From the NCBI GenBank assembly GCA_049999765.1, contig JBNGIQ010007802.1, forward strand, positions 1 to 34,425: DNA of 34,425 bases, written 5' to 3'. Shown here piece by piece: positions 21,945 through 31,621 of this stretch. Numbering within the stretch: the first letter of the stretch is position 1; the number at the start of each line of letters is the position of its first letter. The position numbers and the translations under genes were made by a program. The notes under the pieces were generated by a model. It saw only the letters and a program-made list of their open reading frames with translations. It was not told where the DNA came from and ran no database searches. This DNA comes from Phaeoceros laevis. Taxonomy: Eukaryota > Anthocerotophyta > Anthocerotopsida > Notothyladales.

Positions 21945-23301
21945 CTAGCTTGGGGCCTGAGAGGGTGGCCACGACATCCGGCGATGCCTCGCATCAGCGG
22001 AAAACTTTGCACGCTGAGTTTCAGAAAGTAGAGACCATTCATGTTCTTCGGTGGGCGACATCGGCTGCTCCATTCTCCGTCTCGTACGGATAATTGGATC
22101 ATCCGAGTTCAGTTGCTCCGGTCGATAGGCTTCAGGAGTCCAGGATACCGGGGTGACACATTCCGAATCTCCCCTCTCTGAAGCCCATGCGGAACCACCC
22201 TTCGTGGGGGTACCAGGAAAAGGGTACTGCACCCGTAACTTATGCAACTCCTTCACAGCCTCCCTCATTGCCGATAGGGCTTCATAGTAGCGAGTACAGG
22301 AGGCAAGAGCCGCAGGTATAGGTCGAAGTAATTCCTGTAGGCAAGGAAGAGTAGCTTCTTAGAACGACATGGGGTCAACAACTGGCATAACCGTCTTCCT
22401 GAGGGTCAGGTCAAAGCAAGAGAGCATTACCCCCCAGATTGCTGGCGGATCTTTGAAGCTCTGACTCCACTGAATGTCAGCAACAGCAGCGGATAGAGCG
22501 GTATAATCACTTGCCGCTTTCACAAGAAGCTCCGAAAATTGTCGCTGCGTGACAAGCGAGTCCCAGGCTTGTTAGACTTGCAACGGCAAAATACCCCTTC
22601 AGAAACCTTTGGAAGTTAGAGACAAAGCTCACCTGGTATTCTGTCTCAACAGGGATACAATCCAGAGAGTAAGGTTGCTGCAACCGTGCAATGATCCGGT
22701 CCTGCAGGTCGAATTTGGGTGCGAATTCAGCACTCCACAGCTCCATGCAACCCAGCCATAACAGTTGGGAGACGTGAGGCAGAATGACGAACCTTGTTCT
22801 GAATGACATCCTTCAGTGTGGCGGAAGTCTTCGCCAATGCTCGAGTCTTGTGTTGCATTGAGCTCACATGCGTCAGATGGGCGACAGTCTCGTCGTCCTG
22901 TAGAGGATGCACCACCAGTGATTGGGACATCTTGCTGCTGCTTCATCATAGCTGGCGCAGGAGGTTGTCGGAACGCACCTGCCGCCCCTGAAGCTCCACC
23001 TGTAGCTGTGCCAGGTTTCGTTGAACACTGGTGAGGTCCCGGATTGCTCGCACTAGAGCATCGGCACCGCCTTTCCCGCTGCTTCTCGTCACAACACCCT
23101 CCTCCTGCGTCCAGGCATCCGGTCAGCTCAGAGAATCAGCTTAGCAGCACCAGGCTCGTTCAATGAGGGATCCCTGACCGGCGTGGAAAACCCCAGCTCT
23201 GCGGCCATGGACAGGACGTCGGCCATGCCCCCCAGCCGGCGCACCGCCGGCCTCTTCCCCACCCATGCCGTATCTGAAACCGTGGTCGCTCCAGAAGCCA
23301 T
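21945..23301 (-). CDS. AUG2: Augmin complex subunit 2
   Basis: Six exons on the minus strand: 23301-23179, 23104-22979, 22897-22793, 22701-22633, 22544-22431 and 22334-21945, about 308 aa. Augmin (eight subunits) recruits gamma-tubulin to existing microtubules so that new ones branch off, in spindle, phragmoplast and cortical arrays. Family hallmarks in order: [21 protein letters not shown], then [21 protein letters not shown], then [11 protein letters not shown], then LKDVIQNK plus [17 protein letters not shown], then [19 protein letters not shown], then [19 protein letters not shown]. The C-terminal 90 residues are poorly conserved. All exons are in phase 0. The first donor (23178, GTCAGG) is weak; it was chosen because the stronger-looking GTGCTG nearby breaks the phase. 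The gene is convergent with EREX, 273 bp away. Confidence 0.92.
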
Positions 23302-23634
23302 ACCGCCACAAATCCTTGACTCGCAGCACAAACTCAAGTGACCAAACGCAACCCTAGGAGAAAGAACCCCCCTATCGCCCTCGCAGAAATGTAGAACCGA
23401 CGACAGTGGCGGGTATGTAGACAAGGAGACGGACAAGGTGCACCTGCAGGCATAATTGCAGCAGAAGCCGCAAGCATACAAAAATCCATACACCGAGACG
23501 GGACGAAGGTGTAATCGGTAGAAGCAAAAAGGATGAGTCCGCAAGAATCACGAAAAGCTCTTGCTTCGAATTTATGAATGCTACAAAAATTTGATGTGTC
23601 GATAACAATTCCTGAACAGAGTCCGGAAAGTTTC
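23302..23634. other. Intergenic, AUG2 promoter and RPL31 3' side
   Basis: 333 bp between two genes on the same strand. It should hold the AUG2 promoter and the 3' UTR of RPL31. The minus-strand frame running into AUG2 from here is not conserved. No motif is recognised. Confidence 0.45.
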
Positions 23635-24092
23635 CTAATCCTCCTCCTCCACGACCTTGGTTCCTAGGTTGGAGAACCCCTCCGTTGGCAACTCAGCTGC
23701 TGTCACATAGGAGTACAACTCTTCCTTGGCATCTTCATCGTCGTTGCGTTTCCTGGCGATGCGCACGCGGATTCGAGTGGGGACGTTCCTGATGCCCCGG
23801 CTCCAGATATGCTTGTTCAGCTTCACATCCAGCCTCACGTCGGTAGTCCCCATGGCCTTCTGTGCGAACTTCCGGATCTCCTTGACGGCCTTGGGAGCCA
23901 TCTTCTTAAAGGTGCTGTAGTCAGAGCAGCACAGACGCTTCATCCTTTGAGTGCAACACCCTGGATGACGAAAGAGACCGATTTGAAGCAAGGCAACAAT
24001 TCCACTTACCAGCCATGAAGGCGCTTGTGCAGGTTGATGGTGTACTCGCGGGTGACCACCTCATTGGTGCGGCTCTTGGACTTTTCCACCAT
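23635..24092 (-). CDS. RPL31: 60S ribosomal protein eL31
   Basis: Two exons, 24092-24010 and 23914-23635, spliced GT-AG within a Cys codon, giving 120 aa, the usual length. eL31 sits at the polypeptide exit tunnel of the cytosolic large subunit. The order [83 protein letters not shown] and the acidic end VVEEED matches eukaryotic eL31 throughout. The exon 2 acceptor at 23915 is set by homology: the frame stays open further upstream ([10 protein letters not shown]...), but those residues are not in the family. It is divergent to LPXK, with a telo-box between. Confidence 0.96.
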
Positions 24093-24290
24093 GGCTCCAG
24101 CTGCGGCTGTGATCCCTCGTCGAAGGTGTTTCCACGCTCTGCTTGCGAGAAAGAGTAAAGAGACAGACTGCGCCTCCGGTTTGCCTTTTGTCGGAAGACC
24201 TAACCTGCGAGGGCACTAATAAACCCTAAACCTCTTTTGCCATGGTGTAATTACAGTTTCTCCTGAAGTCCTGGAGGGACCAGGACTGTG
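24093..24290. promoter_or_regulatory. Divergent RPL31/LPXK promoter with telo-box
   Basis: 198 bp separate the two start codons. A perfect telo-box AAACCCTAA lies at 24221-24229. Telo-boxes are common in plant ribosomal protein gene promoters, where they act with TEF or TCP-site elements. Its effect on LPXK, whose ATG is only about 60 bp downstream, is open. Confidence 0.65.
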
Positions 24291-26190
24291 ATGGAGCGGT
24301 TGAAGCAGGCAGTGGTGCGTCTAGCAGCTGCACCTGCTCTTGCCAGTCAAAAGCAAAGCTTGCCTCTGCTGGAGCTGACTTTGTCTCCGGTGCTATCTCT
24401 GGGAGCTATCGTATTTTCATGCTTGCGGCAGCTGCGTATCTTGCTCTACAGATGGCGACTGCTACGGCAGCATCGGCTACCTCTTCCGGTCGTGGCAGTC
24501 GGCAATTTGACTTGGGGAGGCACCGGAAAGACTCCGATGGTAGAGTTTCTGGCTCGCCGCTTCATTGGGGCGGGCATTCGACCTCTGGTCCTAACACGGG
24601 TGAAGCAACTCTGCCAGGCTCTTTAGAGCTTCGCCTGTTTTTATGATTGTATCCTCTTTGATCCGGGCTCAGTGACTGCGTGCAGCCTCGTGCAGGGGTA
24701 TGGTGGAGGTGATGAGGCACGACTTCTAGCCACGCATTTGCTGCCAGATGGAGACGTTGGATGTGGGGGCGATCGAGCCAGCGTTTGTAACCAGATTCTA
24801 CGGGAGCAAGGTGTACTTTCTCGGGAGGAGTTGCAGAAGCTGGCGAACAATTGGCAAACGTTACGTGATGTAGATCCTGGCAATTTATCATGTCCCGACG
24901 AAGGGAGGCACAGAATAGGTGTCGTAATTTTGGATGATGGGCTGCAGGTACGGAGCCTCGTCGATAATGGGTCTCTGCTATTTGCAATAGCCTGGCATCT
25001 GAGTTTGCTGGGCGTTTTGGTCCTCCCTGTACCAGTAGTCTTGATTTTCTGTTACAGTGAGTGGCTTATCTGGTTGCATCCTCGATTCCAGCATTGGGGC
25101 TTGGTGAAGGACCTGGAGGTTGTTATGGTGAACGCCATCAGTCTCTGGGGAAACGGCTGCACGGTTCCACGTGGTCCTCTAAGGGAACCTGTCCAGGAGC
25201 TGAGGAGGGCGGATCTTGTTGTCATCCACCACGCGGACTTGGTAAGGATCGTGTCCTTCAAGAGTGCATATGTTAGGATTCAATGCAGGCGAAACACCAA
25301 AGTCACTTTTGGCTTCCTTTTCCTGCCAAGATACCTGCTTGTAGGTTGGAAAGCATTCGGGCGTTGGTGAAGACAGGTGCTCTGATCTTGTGTTCTCAAA
25401 TGGTTCCTAAATACTTCAGCACACAGCCTCACGGCAAGGGAGTTCACTGCCAAGGGAACATGGTGGTATCCTTAGATAGGGTGAAGGGAGAGGTGATTTT
25501 GTGTGTTTCAGGAATTGGCTGTCCGGAGTCACTGACATTAGTGCTCAAGCAGGTATTGAATGGTTGCAAGACGACGGTTTGAATATTTAAACTACTTCCA
25601 CGTATTGCATACCTGGCCATGCAATGCCTTTCCTTACTCTTCTACGTTTCTGAGTTGTGGGAGCAGCTGGGAGCTCTCCAAGTCGAGGAGATGACATTCA
25701 GTGACCATCATCAGTTCACGCAAGATGTACAGACATTTTGTCCTTATGAGTTGCTGCAGCATTTCTAGTTAGCCTTGAAGTCCTAATACAACCCATTCTT
25801 ATGTCTGTAGGATGTTTGTCAGATGGCAAAGGAGGTCTCAATCCTTCAGGGGCGATTCCGGAGACCTGTTTTGCTTGTTATCACAGAGAAGGTATGAATC
25901 AATTAGGGCAGTATAGTTTCCAGCAGGTTTCAAAATTTTTGAGTTGCTGATGTCTATTTTGATTGGACTTGCAGGATTACATGAGGGATCCGCATGCATT
26001 AGCAGGGTTGAGGACAGCAGAAGTTCTTGTTCTGCACTCAACGTTGAAGATCATGGACGAGGCCATGAGTTCGTCACAACTTGATGATATGCTGGTCCGG
26101 GTAATCTGTTGGCCGCTGCAGGAACAGGGATTTCCTGCATGCCATATGCCATCCCGTCATCTGAATAGAAGAGCCCTTGTGCCGGCTTGA
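24291..26190 (+). CDS. LPXK: Tetraacyldisaccharide 4'-kinase (plant LpxK)
   Basis: Seven exons: 24291-24599, 24696-24947, 25092-25241, 25289-25552, 25667-25726, 25811-25891 and 25975-26190. All are phase 0 and give 443 aa, longer than bacterial LpxK (about 330). LpxK phosphorylates the 4' position of the tetraacyl disaccharide 1-phosphate in the lipid A pathway; in plants the enzyme is mitochondrial. Residues 31-52 are hydrophobic, as in the membrane anchor of LpxK. The Walker A region GNLTWGGTGKTP is at 71-82, then VLTRGYGGGDEARLL, DDGLQ at 183-187, DLEVVMVNA, SDHH near 337-340, and TEKD across the exon 6/7 junction. The joint of exons 3 and 4 is least sure: it leaves an unusual stretch (AKHQSHFWLPFPAKIP) after HHADL. 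Introns rule out bacterial contamination. Confidence 0.9.
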
Positions 26191-26595
26191 CAGCAGTTAC
26201 AGGGACGGTTGTCGTACCCGATGAGTCTAATTATGTAAGGACTGTTCGAAGCTGAGGCGAATCAAATCATGGTCAGCGATCAGAGTCTCATGATCCTTCC
26301 GTCACATTTGCAGCTGCGGCCCTTCCGTCATATGTGCAGCTGCGGCCCAAAAGTGCAGTTCCTTCGAACACCGTACTCGTGAACTCAACACCGTCACGGT
26401 ACCACCATTTTGTAGTAGAGTGGCGTGTCATATTCTCCGGATGTAGTCCCGAGCCTTTGTATAAAGTTCAAACCGACGTACACTAACACCGCACACTGTG
26501 CTCATAGAGCAGACTTTTCTCCTCACCACAATGCATATTACTTGTCTCAATACGTGGGCTGTCATGTCAAGTTGATACCATGTAGTTACCCATAA
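26191..26595. other. Intergenic after LPXK with a 26-bp tandem duplication
   Basis: No gene seen. Two 26-bp units, 26295-26320 and 26321-26346, differ at two positions and each contains CAGCTGCGGC. The rest is unremarkable. Confidence 0.6.
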
Positions 26596-27561
26596 AAGGT
26601 AGATGGGGGTGATTTGGGTCACCTATCTTGTTTAGGCCACTTTCTAAATGTGGTATGGATGGGTTGGGCTACATATCGACATGTCTTGTTGATCCACATG
26701 TAGTTTGGGCTACATATTATGTGCATTTGATAAGTTAAGAAAGGGATTTTCACACTTTTTTTTTCCAACAATGTAAGAGGGCATGGATGAACCTAAAACT
26801 TTCGCTTGCCCTAACCTAGCCATGGCTGCTCACACATAAAGCCATGGGCGGACATTTGGAGAAATTTATCTCATGCTAAGAATGGATAGAACAATGGTTA
26901 TTTTAACATTGGCAACCAAAGATTCTATGAGGATGATGATCTAGGTTCTACCTTTCAAACAAGCTATAGGGCAACAAATTTGGCAGAGAAAAGAGCTCCC
27001 TAGCCAATAAAAACATGCCCCAAAGCTTGACTTCCGCCATCACACTTGGGCCTACAACATAAACTAAAATTGGAAAGAGGAGAGGGAGAGGGGAAAGAGG
27101 CATAAGGGTGGTGCAATATTCACGCAAGATAGGACACAAAATAGGGCCATGGAGGAAAAAGGAAGTCAAGGAAATAATAAAGTACTTATCAAGAGTAGTT
27201 AGAATGTGACATGTGGCGCCCATAAAGATATGAACTCTATTCTTGAAATCCTGGCCCAATTGGGAGCACAAGCTGACCCACACACATCACAAAAGGTGCC
27301 CATCAATGCAAATAGTGGCCCATGCTGGCCCATATAGATGGCCCATACATGCTTAGGTGGCCCATGTCCCCAACCATTTTGGATTTTCACTTCTCTCTTT
27401 AATAATTTCTAAAATATTTAATAGATTGTTCTGAAAGTTTTTGTGAAACATGTCTCAGCGTTCAACTCCATGTGGCGCAAAAAAAATTTAGAGTTCATTA
27501 AAATATGCAAAAACTATAAGGGGATAAAGTTTGGGTGGCCCAAATCACCCCTATCTACCTT
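26596..27561. mobile_element. Non-autonomous DNA transposon with 28-bp terminal inverted repeats
   Basis: The 28 bases at 26596-26623 are the reverse complement of 27534-27561 with two mismatches; the ends start AAGGTAGAT and share GGGGTGATTTGGG. The interior is AT-rich with subterminal GGCCCAT and GGGCTACATA words and has no transposase frame. A target-site duplication is not clear: TAA sits near both ends but not in register. The superfamily is therefore unassigned. At 966 bp it is larger than a typical MITE. Confidence 0.7.
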
Positions 27562-27603
27562 AATGAGCTTATCATCATGTGTGACATTGTGTGGGCTGCG
27601 GCA

Positions 27604-27672
27604 CACAAATGTGTCTGCGTGCTCGATTCCCATGTGGAGTCGGTTAGCATGACCTTACTACTACTACTACTA
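27604..27672 (+). repeat. SINE-like repeat copy 2 with (TAC)n tail
   Basis: This matches the repeat at 16673-16737: GCTCGATTCCC near the middle, then TGTGGA and ACCTTA, ending in five or six CTA units. A B-box-like motif followed by a short simple-repeat tail is the usual layout of a tRNA-derived SINE. Two copies in 34 kb suggest a dispersed family. Confidence 0.45.
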
Positions 27673-27675
27673 AAC

Positions 27676-27788
27676 ACCAAATAAAGTTCCTTAAAGTTTC
27701 TTCCTTCCTCAATACACACTTCTCCTCGGACATCGAATAAAGTTCTTTAAAGTTTCTTTCTTCCTTAAGACACACTTCTCCTCCGGTG
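27676..27788. repeat. Two-copy tandem repeat of about 56 bp
   Basis: Two diverged units lie head to tail (about 27676-27731 and 27732-27788). Each has ATAAAGTTC, TTAAAGTTTCTT and CACACTTCTCCTC. Non-coding; it may belong to the long terminal repeat region of the Ty3 remnant to its right. Confidence 0.65.
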
Positions 27789-27840
27789 TACATAAGAGAA
27801 ATTGAAATTAAGCTATCTATCCTCCTCCTCGGGATGCACA

Positions 27841-28048
27841 TTTTTCAATGAATATTTGTGAAGCCATGCATGCACGCTCTCATAAAAAGTAGTCATTTTA
27901 AGGCAAAGTCACCTTTGTCGTGCTGATTTGCATCCATGCCGTATGCCATCGTGCTTAGTGCAGCTAACAGCACCATGCTCATGCATGCTACCCTATGTGA
28001 CAACTAGACAACCAACAAGTAAAATGATGAAAGTGGAAAACAGTATCA
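27841..28048 (-). mobile_element. Candidate 3' long terminal repeat of the Ty3 remnant
   Basis: On the minus strand, after the integrase stop, a polypurine tract (ten G then AG, 28060-28049) is followed at 28048 by TGATACTG, as expected for an LTR starting with TG. The LTR would run towards lower coordinates. Its far end is not located; the boundary given is a guess. No second LTR is present because the element is truncated on its other side. Confidence 0.4.
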
Positions 28049-28085
28049 CTCCCCCCCCCCAGCATTGTGCCCAATGATGAACAGG

Positions 28086-29078
28086 CTAAGCTGCAGCACA
28101 GGCTGGACACTTCCAAGTGCCCTCAGGCACCAAGGTGAGTGGAGGCACCAAGCAAAACAAATGAAAACCGCCATTGCAGCCATCACAAAGGAGCAGCTGA
28201 TTAGCATCATCACTCCGCCTGCAAATTTTGCAAGGAAAGTCAGGAGGGGGATGCCAATCGGCTATAATTACCTCAGGATCCAAATTAGGGAGATGGCACG
28301 GAGCGCAATTTTTATGGTGGTCCTTCCATTCGCGCCCATCCTGTCCATGCAGCAGTAGTACACTTGAAGGCAAGACTTTCTTCACACGCAAGATAATGCG
28401 GCTGGCAGCCGTGTCCAAAGTGTTGTTGGTCTGACGCTTCAAGTAGACGAAATCTCCAGCTTCAAACTTCCTGGCTTTGGGTAAGTAGCTGCCACCCCGT
28501 GTGTAGGCATACCACAAGGTATCTTGGTGCTGTGCAATCTGGAGATTGCCCATGGCCATGGGCATAATCCTGCGAAACAAGGCCGCTCTGTCGGAAACTA
28601 CAGTGGCCCAAGTATTAGGATCATCCATGCTAACAACCTGCTCCATGGTGGCTGCAATAGCGGACGGCGGGACAGGGTGCCTACCAAACAGCAACAGATA
28701 TGGTGAAAAGTCAGACAATGCCGCTTGCTTGCTGAAGCGATAGCCTATCGCGATGTAAGGCAGCATGAGGTCCCAGTCTTTGGGATGTTGGCTTAAACAG
28801 ATTTTGCGCAAACCACGCTTGGTGGTTTGCACCATACGCTCGGCTAACCCATCAGCCTGAGGGTGCTCCCTGGAGGTCCTTCGATGATCCACCAACGCCC
28901 AATCAAGCAGGTCCTGAAAGGCTCCCCTAAATTCGGAGCCTTGGTCAGTCAAGCATTCAGCACAGGCACCAAAACGGCTGAGAACACAATTGAGGAAGGC
29001 TTGCGCTGTCGTAGCAGATTCTTTGTTAGGCAAAGCCACCAACTCAATCCACTTGCTGAAATGCTCGATCATCACCAT
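28086..29078 (-). pseudogene. Integrase core with C-terminal PHD finger (part of Ty3 remnant)
   Basis: Open frame of 330 codons. The core has TDQGSEF (second catalytic Asp) and EHPQADGLAE (catalytic Glu); the place of the first Asp reads MIEHFSKW, with Glu. A C-terminal part follows (EAGDFVYLKR...SSVLLLHG, GPY/F-like module). Then come CKICRRSDDANQLLLCDGCNGGFHLFCLVPP and TWKCPACAAA, with Cys and His in the order C-x2-C, C-x2-C, H-x2-C, C-x2-C of a PHD finger (broken here into short quotes: CKIC, CDGC, HLFC, CPAC). The start Met is internal to the domain and only marks the frame after the second frameshift. Confidence 0.88.
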
Positions 29079-30040
29079 GATGTCACGTTCCCTCTCGCAG
29101 TTTTGGGTAATTCCCCCGCCAAATCACAGCTCCACCGATAAAACAGGCCTTGAATGGGCAGAGGATGAAGCACCGGGCTTGGCCGTGAAATGGGCACGAA
29201 CCCTGTCGCATTGTTCACACCACGCAATAACATCCCGAACTTGTAAGTACATACCGGTCCAGAAAAAGTGCGGTAAAAGCAAGCTATAAGTCCTTTTCAC
29301 ACCCAAGTGTCCCATGTCGTCATGCACACGTTGAATCAAAGCTTGCCTCTCATGAGGTGGTGGTACTACGCGTTCCCCTACTGCCAGCAGCCTGACCAGA
29401 TGGTCCTTCCTCCAGTCATAGCGTTTAGCCCTGTGCACAATGCGATCCTTGTCCAAGTGGCTCAGCCCTGGTGGCAATTGCTGAGTGCGCAGATACTCCA
29501 AGCAGGCACTATCCTCCCAAATGTCACGAGTAGAAGCACTACGAGGCTGAACTACTGCTATGTTCACCAACATGGACAAAAATGTTGCAACACCCCACTT
29601 GCCTGCTGGTTCATCCATGTCAAAATCCTGATGAGCAGCACTTGCATCCACAGATGAGAGAGAAGGACTATGAGAAAGGGCATCTGCATTTTGATGTGTG
29701 ATCCCAGGCCTATGAATGATGTCCATATCGTACTCCTGCAACAAGAGAGCCCACCTAGCAAGCTTGCCACTGAGCTTGTCATTGGTCATGAGCCAATGCA
29801 AGGGCTGGTGGTCAGTAAAAATGCTGAACCTCCTACCATACAAATATGGTCGAAAATGTAAGACAGACCAGACTACAGCTAGGCATTCGCCCTCATAGGA
29901 GGAGTAATTGGACTCCGCCCTATTATTGCTGCGAGATGCATAAGCTATGACCTGCTCCGTACCTCCATCATCCAGTTGAGCCAACACTGCACCAATGCCA
30001 ATTCCACTCCAGTCCGTATGTGGATGAAAGTGACCGTCGG
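28086..30040 (-). mobile_element. Truncated Ty3-type retrotransposon pol remnant (RNase H, integrase, PHD)
   Basis: Minus-strand pol remnant. It starts inside the RT-RNase H boundary: HTDWSGIGIGAVLAQ, NYSSYEGECLAVVW, FTDHQPLHWL and HRPGITHQNADALS are Ty3 RNase H motifs. The integrase follows, with a zinc-binding part (HDDMGHLGVKRTY...CEQC), then the core (LTDQGSEFRG, EHPQADGLAERM). Two frameshifts break the frame, near 29,180-29,190 and near 29,085-29,100. Protease, gag and most of reverse transcriptase are absent; similarity stops near 30,030-30,040. The last about 50 residues of integrase are a C4HC3 PHD finger. The element cannot move by itself. Confidence 0.9.
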
Positions 30041-30092
30041 ACCGGTGAACCGGTGGACCCAAATATACATTTTTTTGGGCCGAAATATACAT
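29124..30092 (-). pseudogene. RNase H plus integrase zinc-binding part (part of Ty3 remnant)
   Basis: Open frame of 322 codons. After about 20 residues without similarity (30092-30030, outside the element), the RNase H domain runs to HRPGITHQNADALS, followed by a linker rich in Ser and Asp, then the HHCC zinc-binding domain of integrase (H-D-D-M-G-H and C-E-Q-C). The frame is lost after KPGASSSA, where the homologous sequence continues in another frame. Confidence 0.85.
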
Positions 30093-30764
30093 GGTTTTTC
30101 GCGCCCACCTTCACCCGTTCGTCATTATTTACCGTACGGCTCATTGATTGCCTCTTGCCTCCTTCTCACTTGGCCTCACTCCTACCAGTCTACTGCCATT
30201 CTCTTACTGCCGTGACTGACACTGCCGCCGCTTCCTCCTCGACGCTCCCGGCTATGGCGACCCAGTCGGAGGCCTCCTTGGCGCTCGGCTATAGGATGGC
30301 CGCTTTTGTCGTGGGGTACAATCATGCAATGGCAGGCATTTGGAGGCGCAGCGGCATTTGAGGACGCAACTGGCCACCAGATTTGGACTCCTTGTCTATG
30401 CCACGCCACAAGCTAGGGTTTTTGTGCGCGATGAGAGTTGTGCACTCTGTATGTTGGATGATTGGATGCCTCGATAGGAACGTGGTCTCAAGTGATGGTT
30501 ATGGCACCTCCTACACGAGAGTCACACCCCAAGGTCAACACCCCAGGGTCACACCCCAGTTAATTCACAGCGCATGCAAGCAGGAGTTCCCTTCCTAGAA
30601 GGTGGCACTTCCAGTACTGGCACTTCCATTTCTAGCACTTCCGGTACTGGCTGTGCGCATGTCTTCCGCCGCAGCACCTATTGCTACTGCCTTCTCTCTT
30701 GTGGACTTGCGGTGCTGCCTTCTCTCTCGTGGACTTACGGTGGTGAGCTTGCGTAAGCTAGTAA

Positions 30765-30903
30765 GCTAGAGCGTAGAGCGTGCTGTGAAATCGTTGCTTG
30801 GAGGCAAGGTTTCAGGCAGGTTTTTGCTTGCACAAGCTAGAACGTAGAGCGTGCTGTGAAAGTGCGGCTTGGAGGCAAGGTTTCAGGCAAGTTTTGGCTC
30901 ACG
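30765..30903. repeat. 71-bp tandem duplication
   Basis: Two head-to-tail units, 30765-30835 and 30836-30903. Both begin GCTAGA, then CGTAGAGCGTGCTGTGAAA, and share GCTTGGAGGCAAGGTTTCAGGCA. The copies differ mainly in the middle and at the end. Non-coding. Confidence 0.8.
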
Positions 30904-31127
30904 GCCCTTGTCTTTCACGGCAATTTCCTTTCACAGCTCACGCATGGTATTGCGAGTTCACGCATGGTGTTTTGGGCCGGGTTGGGAGCACGCCTGAGGT
31001 TATGGTGTCACCATGAGGCCTGGTAACCTGATTGGTACTAGCTAGCTCACGTATGAGCTCAGGGTGTTGTTGCCGGGAGCTCACCCGCAGTTGGGTTTAG
31101 TGCAGACGTGCAGGATGTGCGGGATGT

Positions 31128-31621
31128 GTTGCGGTTTGCGGGACTGGTACAACTTTGGGCACTTGTGACTGCTTGCTCTTTGGGCAGTGGCAGAACTGCA
31201 ACAATACTCACTTGTGTGGTTCACTTATCCTACATGCACGTAGTAATGAATCTTATTCGTCTTCTACACAATTTGACTTTTTTTTTGCTGTGTCCTCCAG
31301 GTTTGCGTGAGCGGCAGCGTTGGAGAAGGTGGCCACAATAGTAGTTGCTTTGTGGCCACAATAGTAGTTGCTTCGTGGCCACAATAGTAGTTGCTTTGTG
31401 AGATTTGCGAGATTTGTGGGTTTTTTGTTGCGATTTGAGACTGCTTGTGATTGCTTGCTCTTTGGGCAGTGGCAGATCTGCTACAATAGTCACTTGTGTG
31501 GTTTACTTGAACCTACATGCACGTAGTAATGAATCCTACTCGCCTTCTACAAAGATTGACGTTTTTTTTTTGCTATGTGTCCTCCAGGTTTGCGTGAGTG
31601 GCAGCGTTGGAGAAGGTGGCC
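31128..31621. repeat. Tandem duplication of about 205 bp with spacer
   Basis: The segment at about 31128-31334 recurs at about 31419-31621, offset by roughly 282-291 bp. Both copies contain GCTCTTTGGGCAGTGGCAGA, CATGCACGTAGTAATGAATC, a T-run, then CCTCCAGGTTTGCGTGAG and TTGGAGAAGGTGGCC. The spacer holds a 23-bp triplicate. The T-run followed by CCTCCAG looks like a splice acceptor in both copies. Confidence 0.85.
31329..31397. repeat. 23-bp unit repeated three times
   Basis: Units 31329-31351, 31352-31374 and 31375-31397 each read GTGGCCACAATAGTAGTTGC then TTT or TTC. They are almost identical, so the amplification is recent. They lie between the two copies of the larger duplication. Confidence 0.92.

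Noticed and set aside
23641-23991. Longer eL31 frame starting at 23991
   Set aside because: The residues before CTFKK are intron translation; the acceptor at 23915 joins exon 1 in phase and restores the conserved protein.
24291-26190. Bacterial contamination as the source of LpxK
   Set aside because: Six GT-AG introns interrupt the gene and it lies among plant genes; plants are known to have nuclear lpx genes.
31329-31397. CRISPR array
   Set aside because: Units are directly adjacent without unique spacers, and the genome is a plant nucleus.
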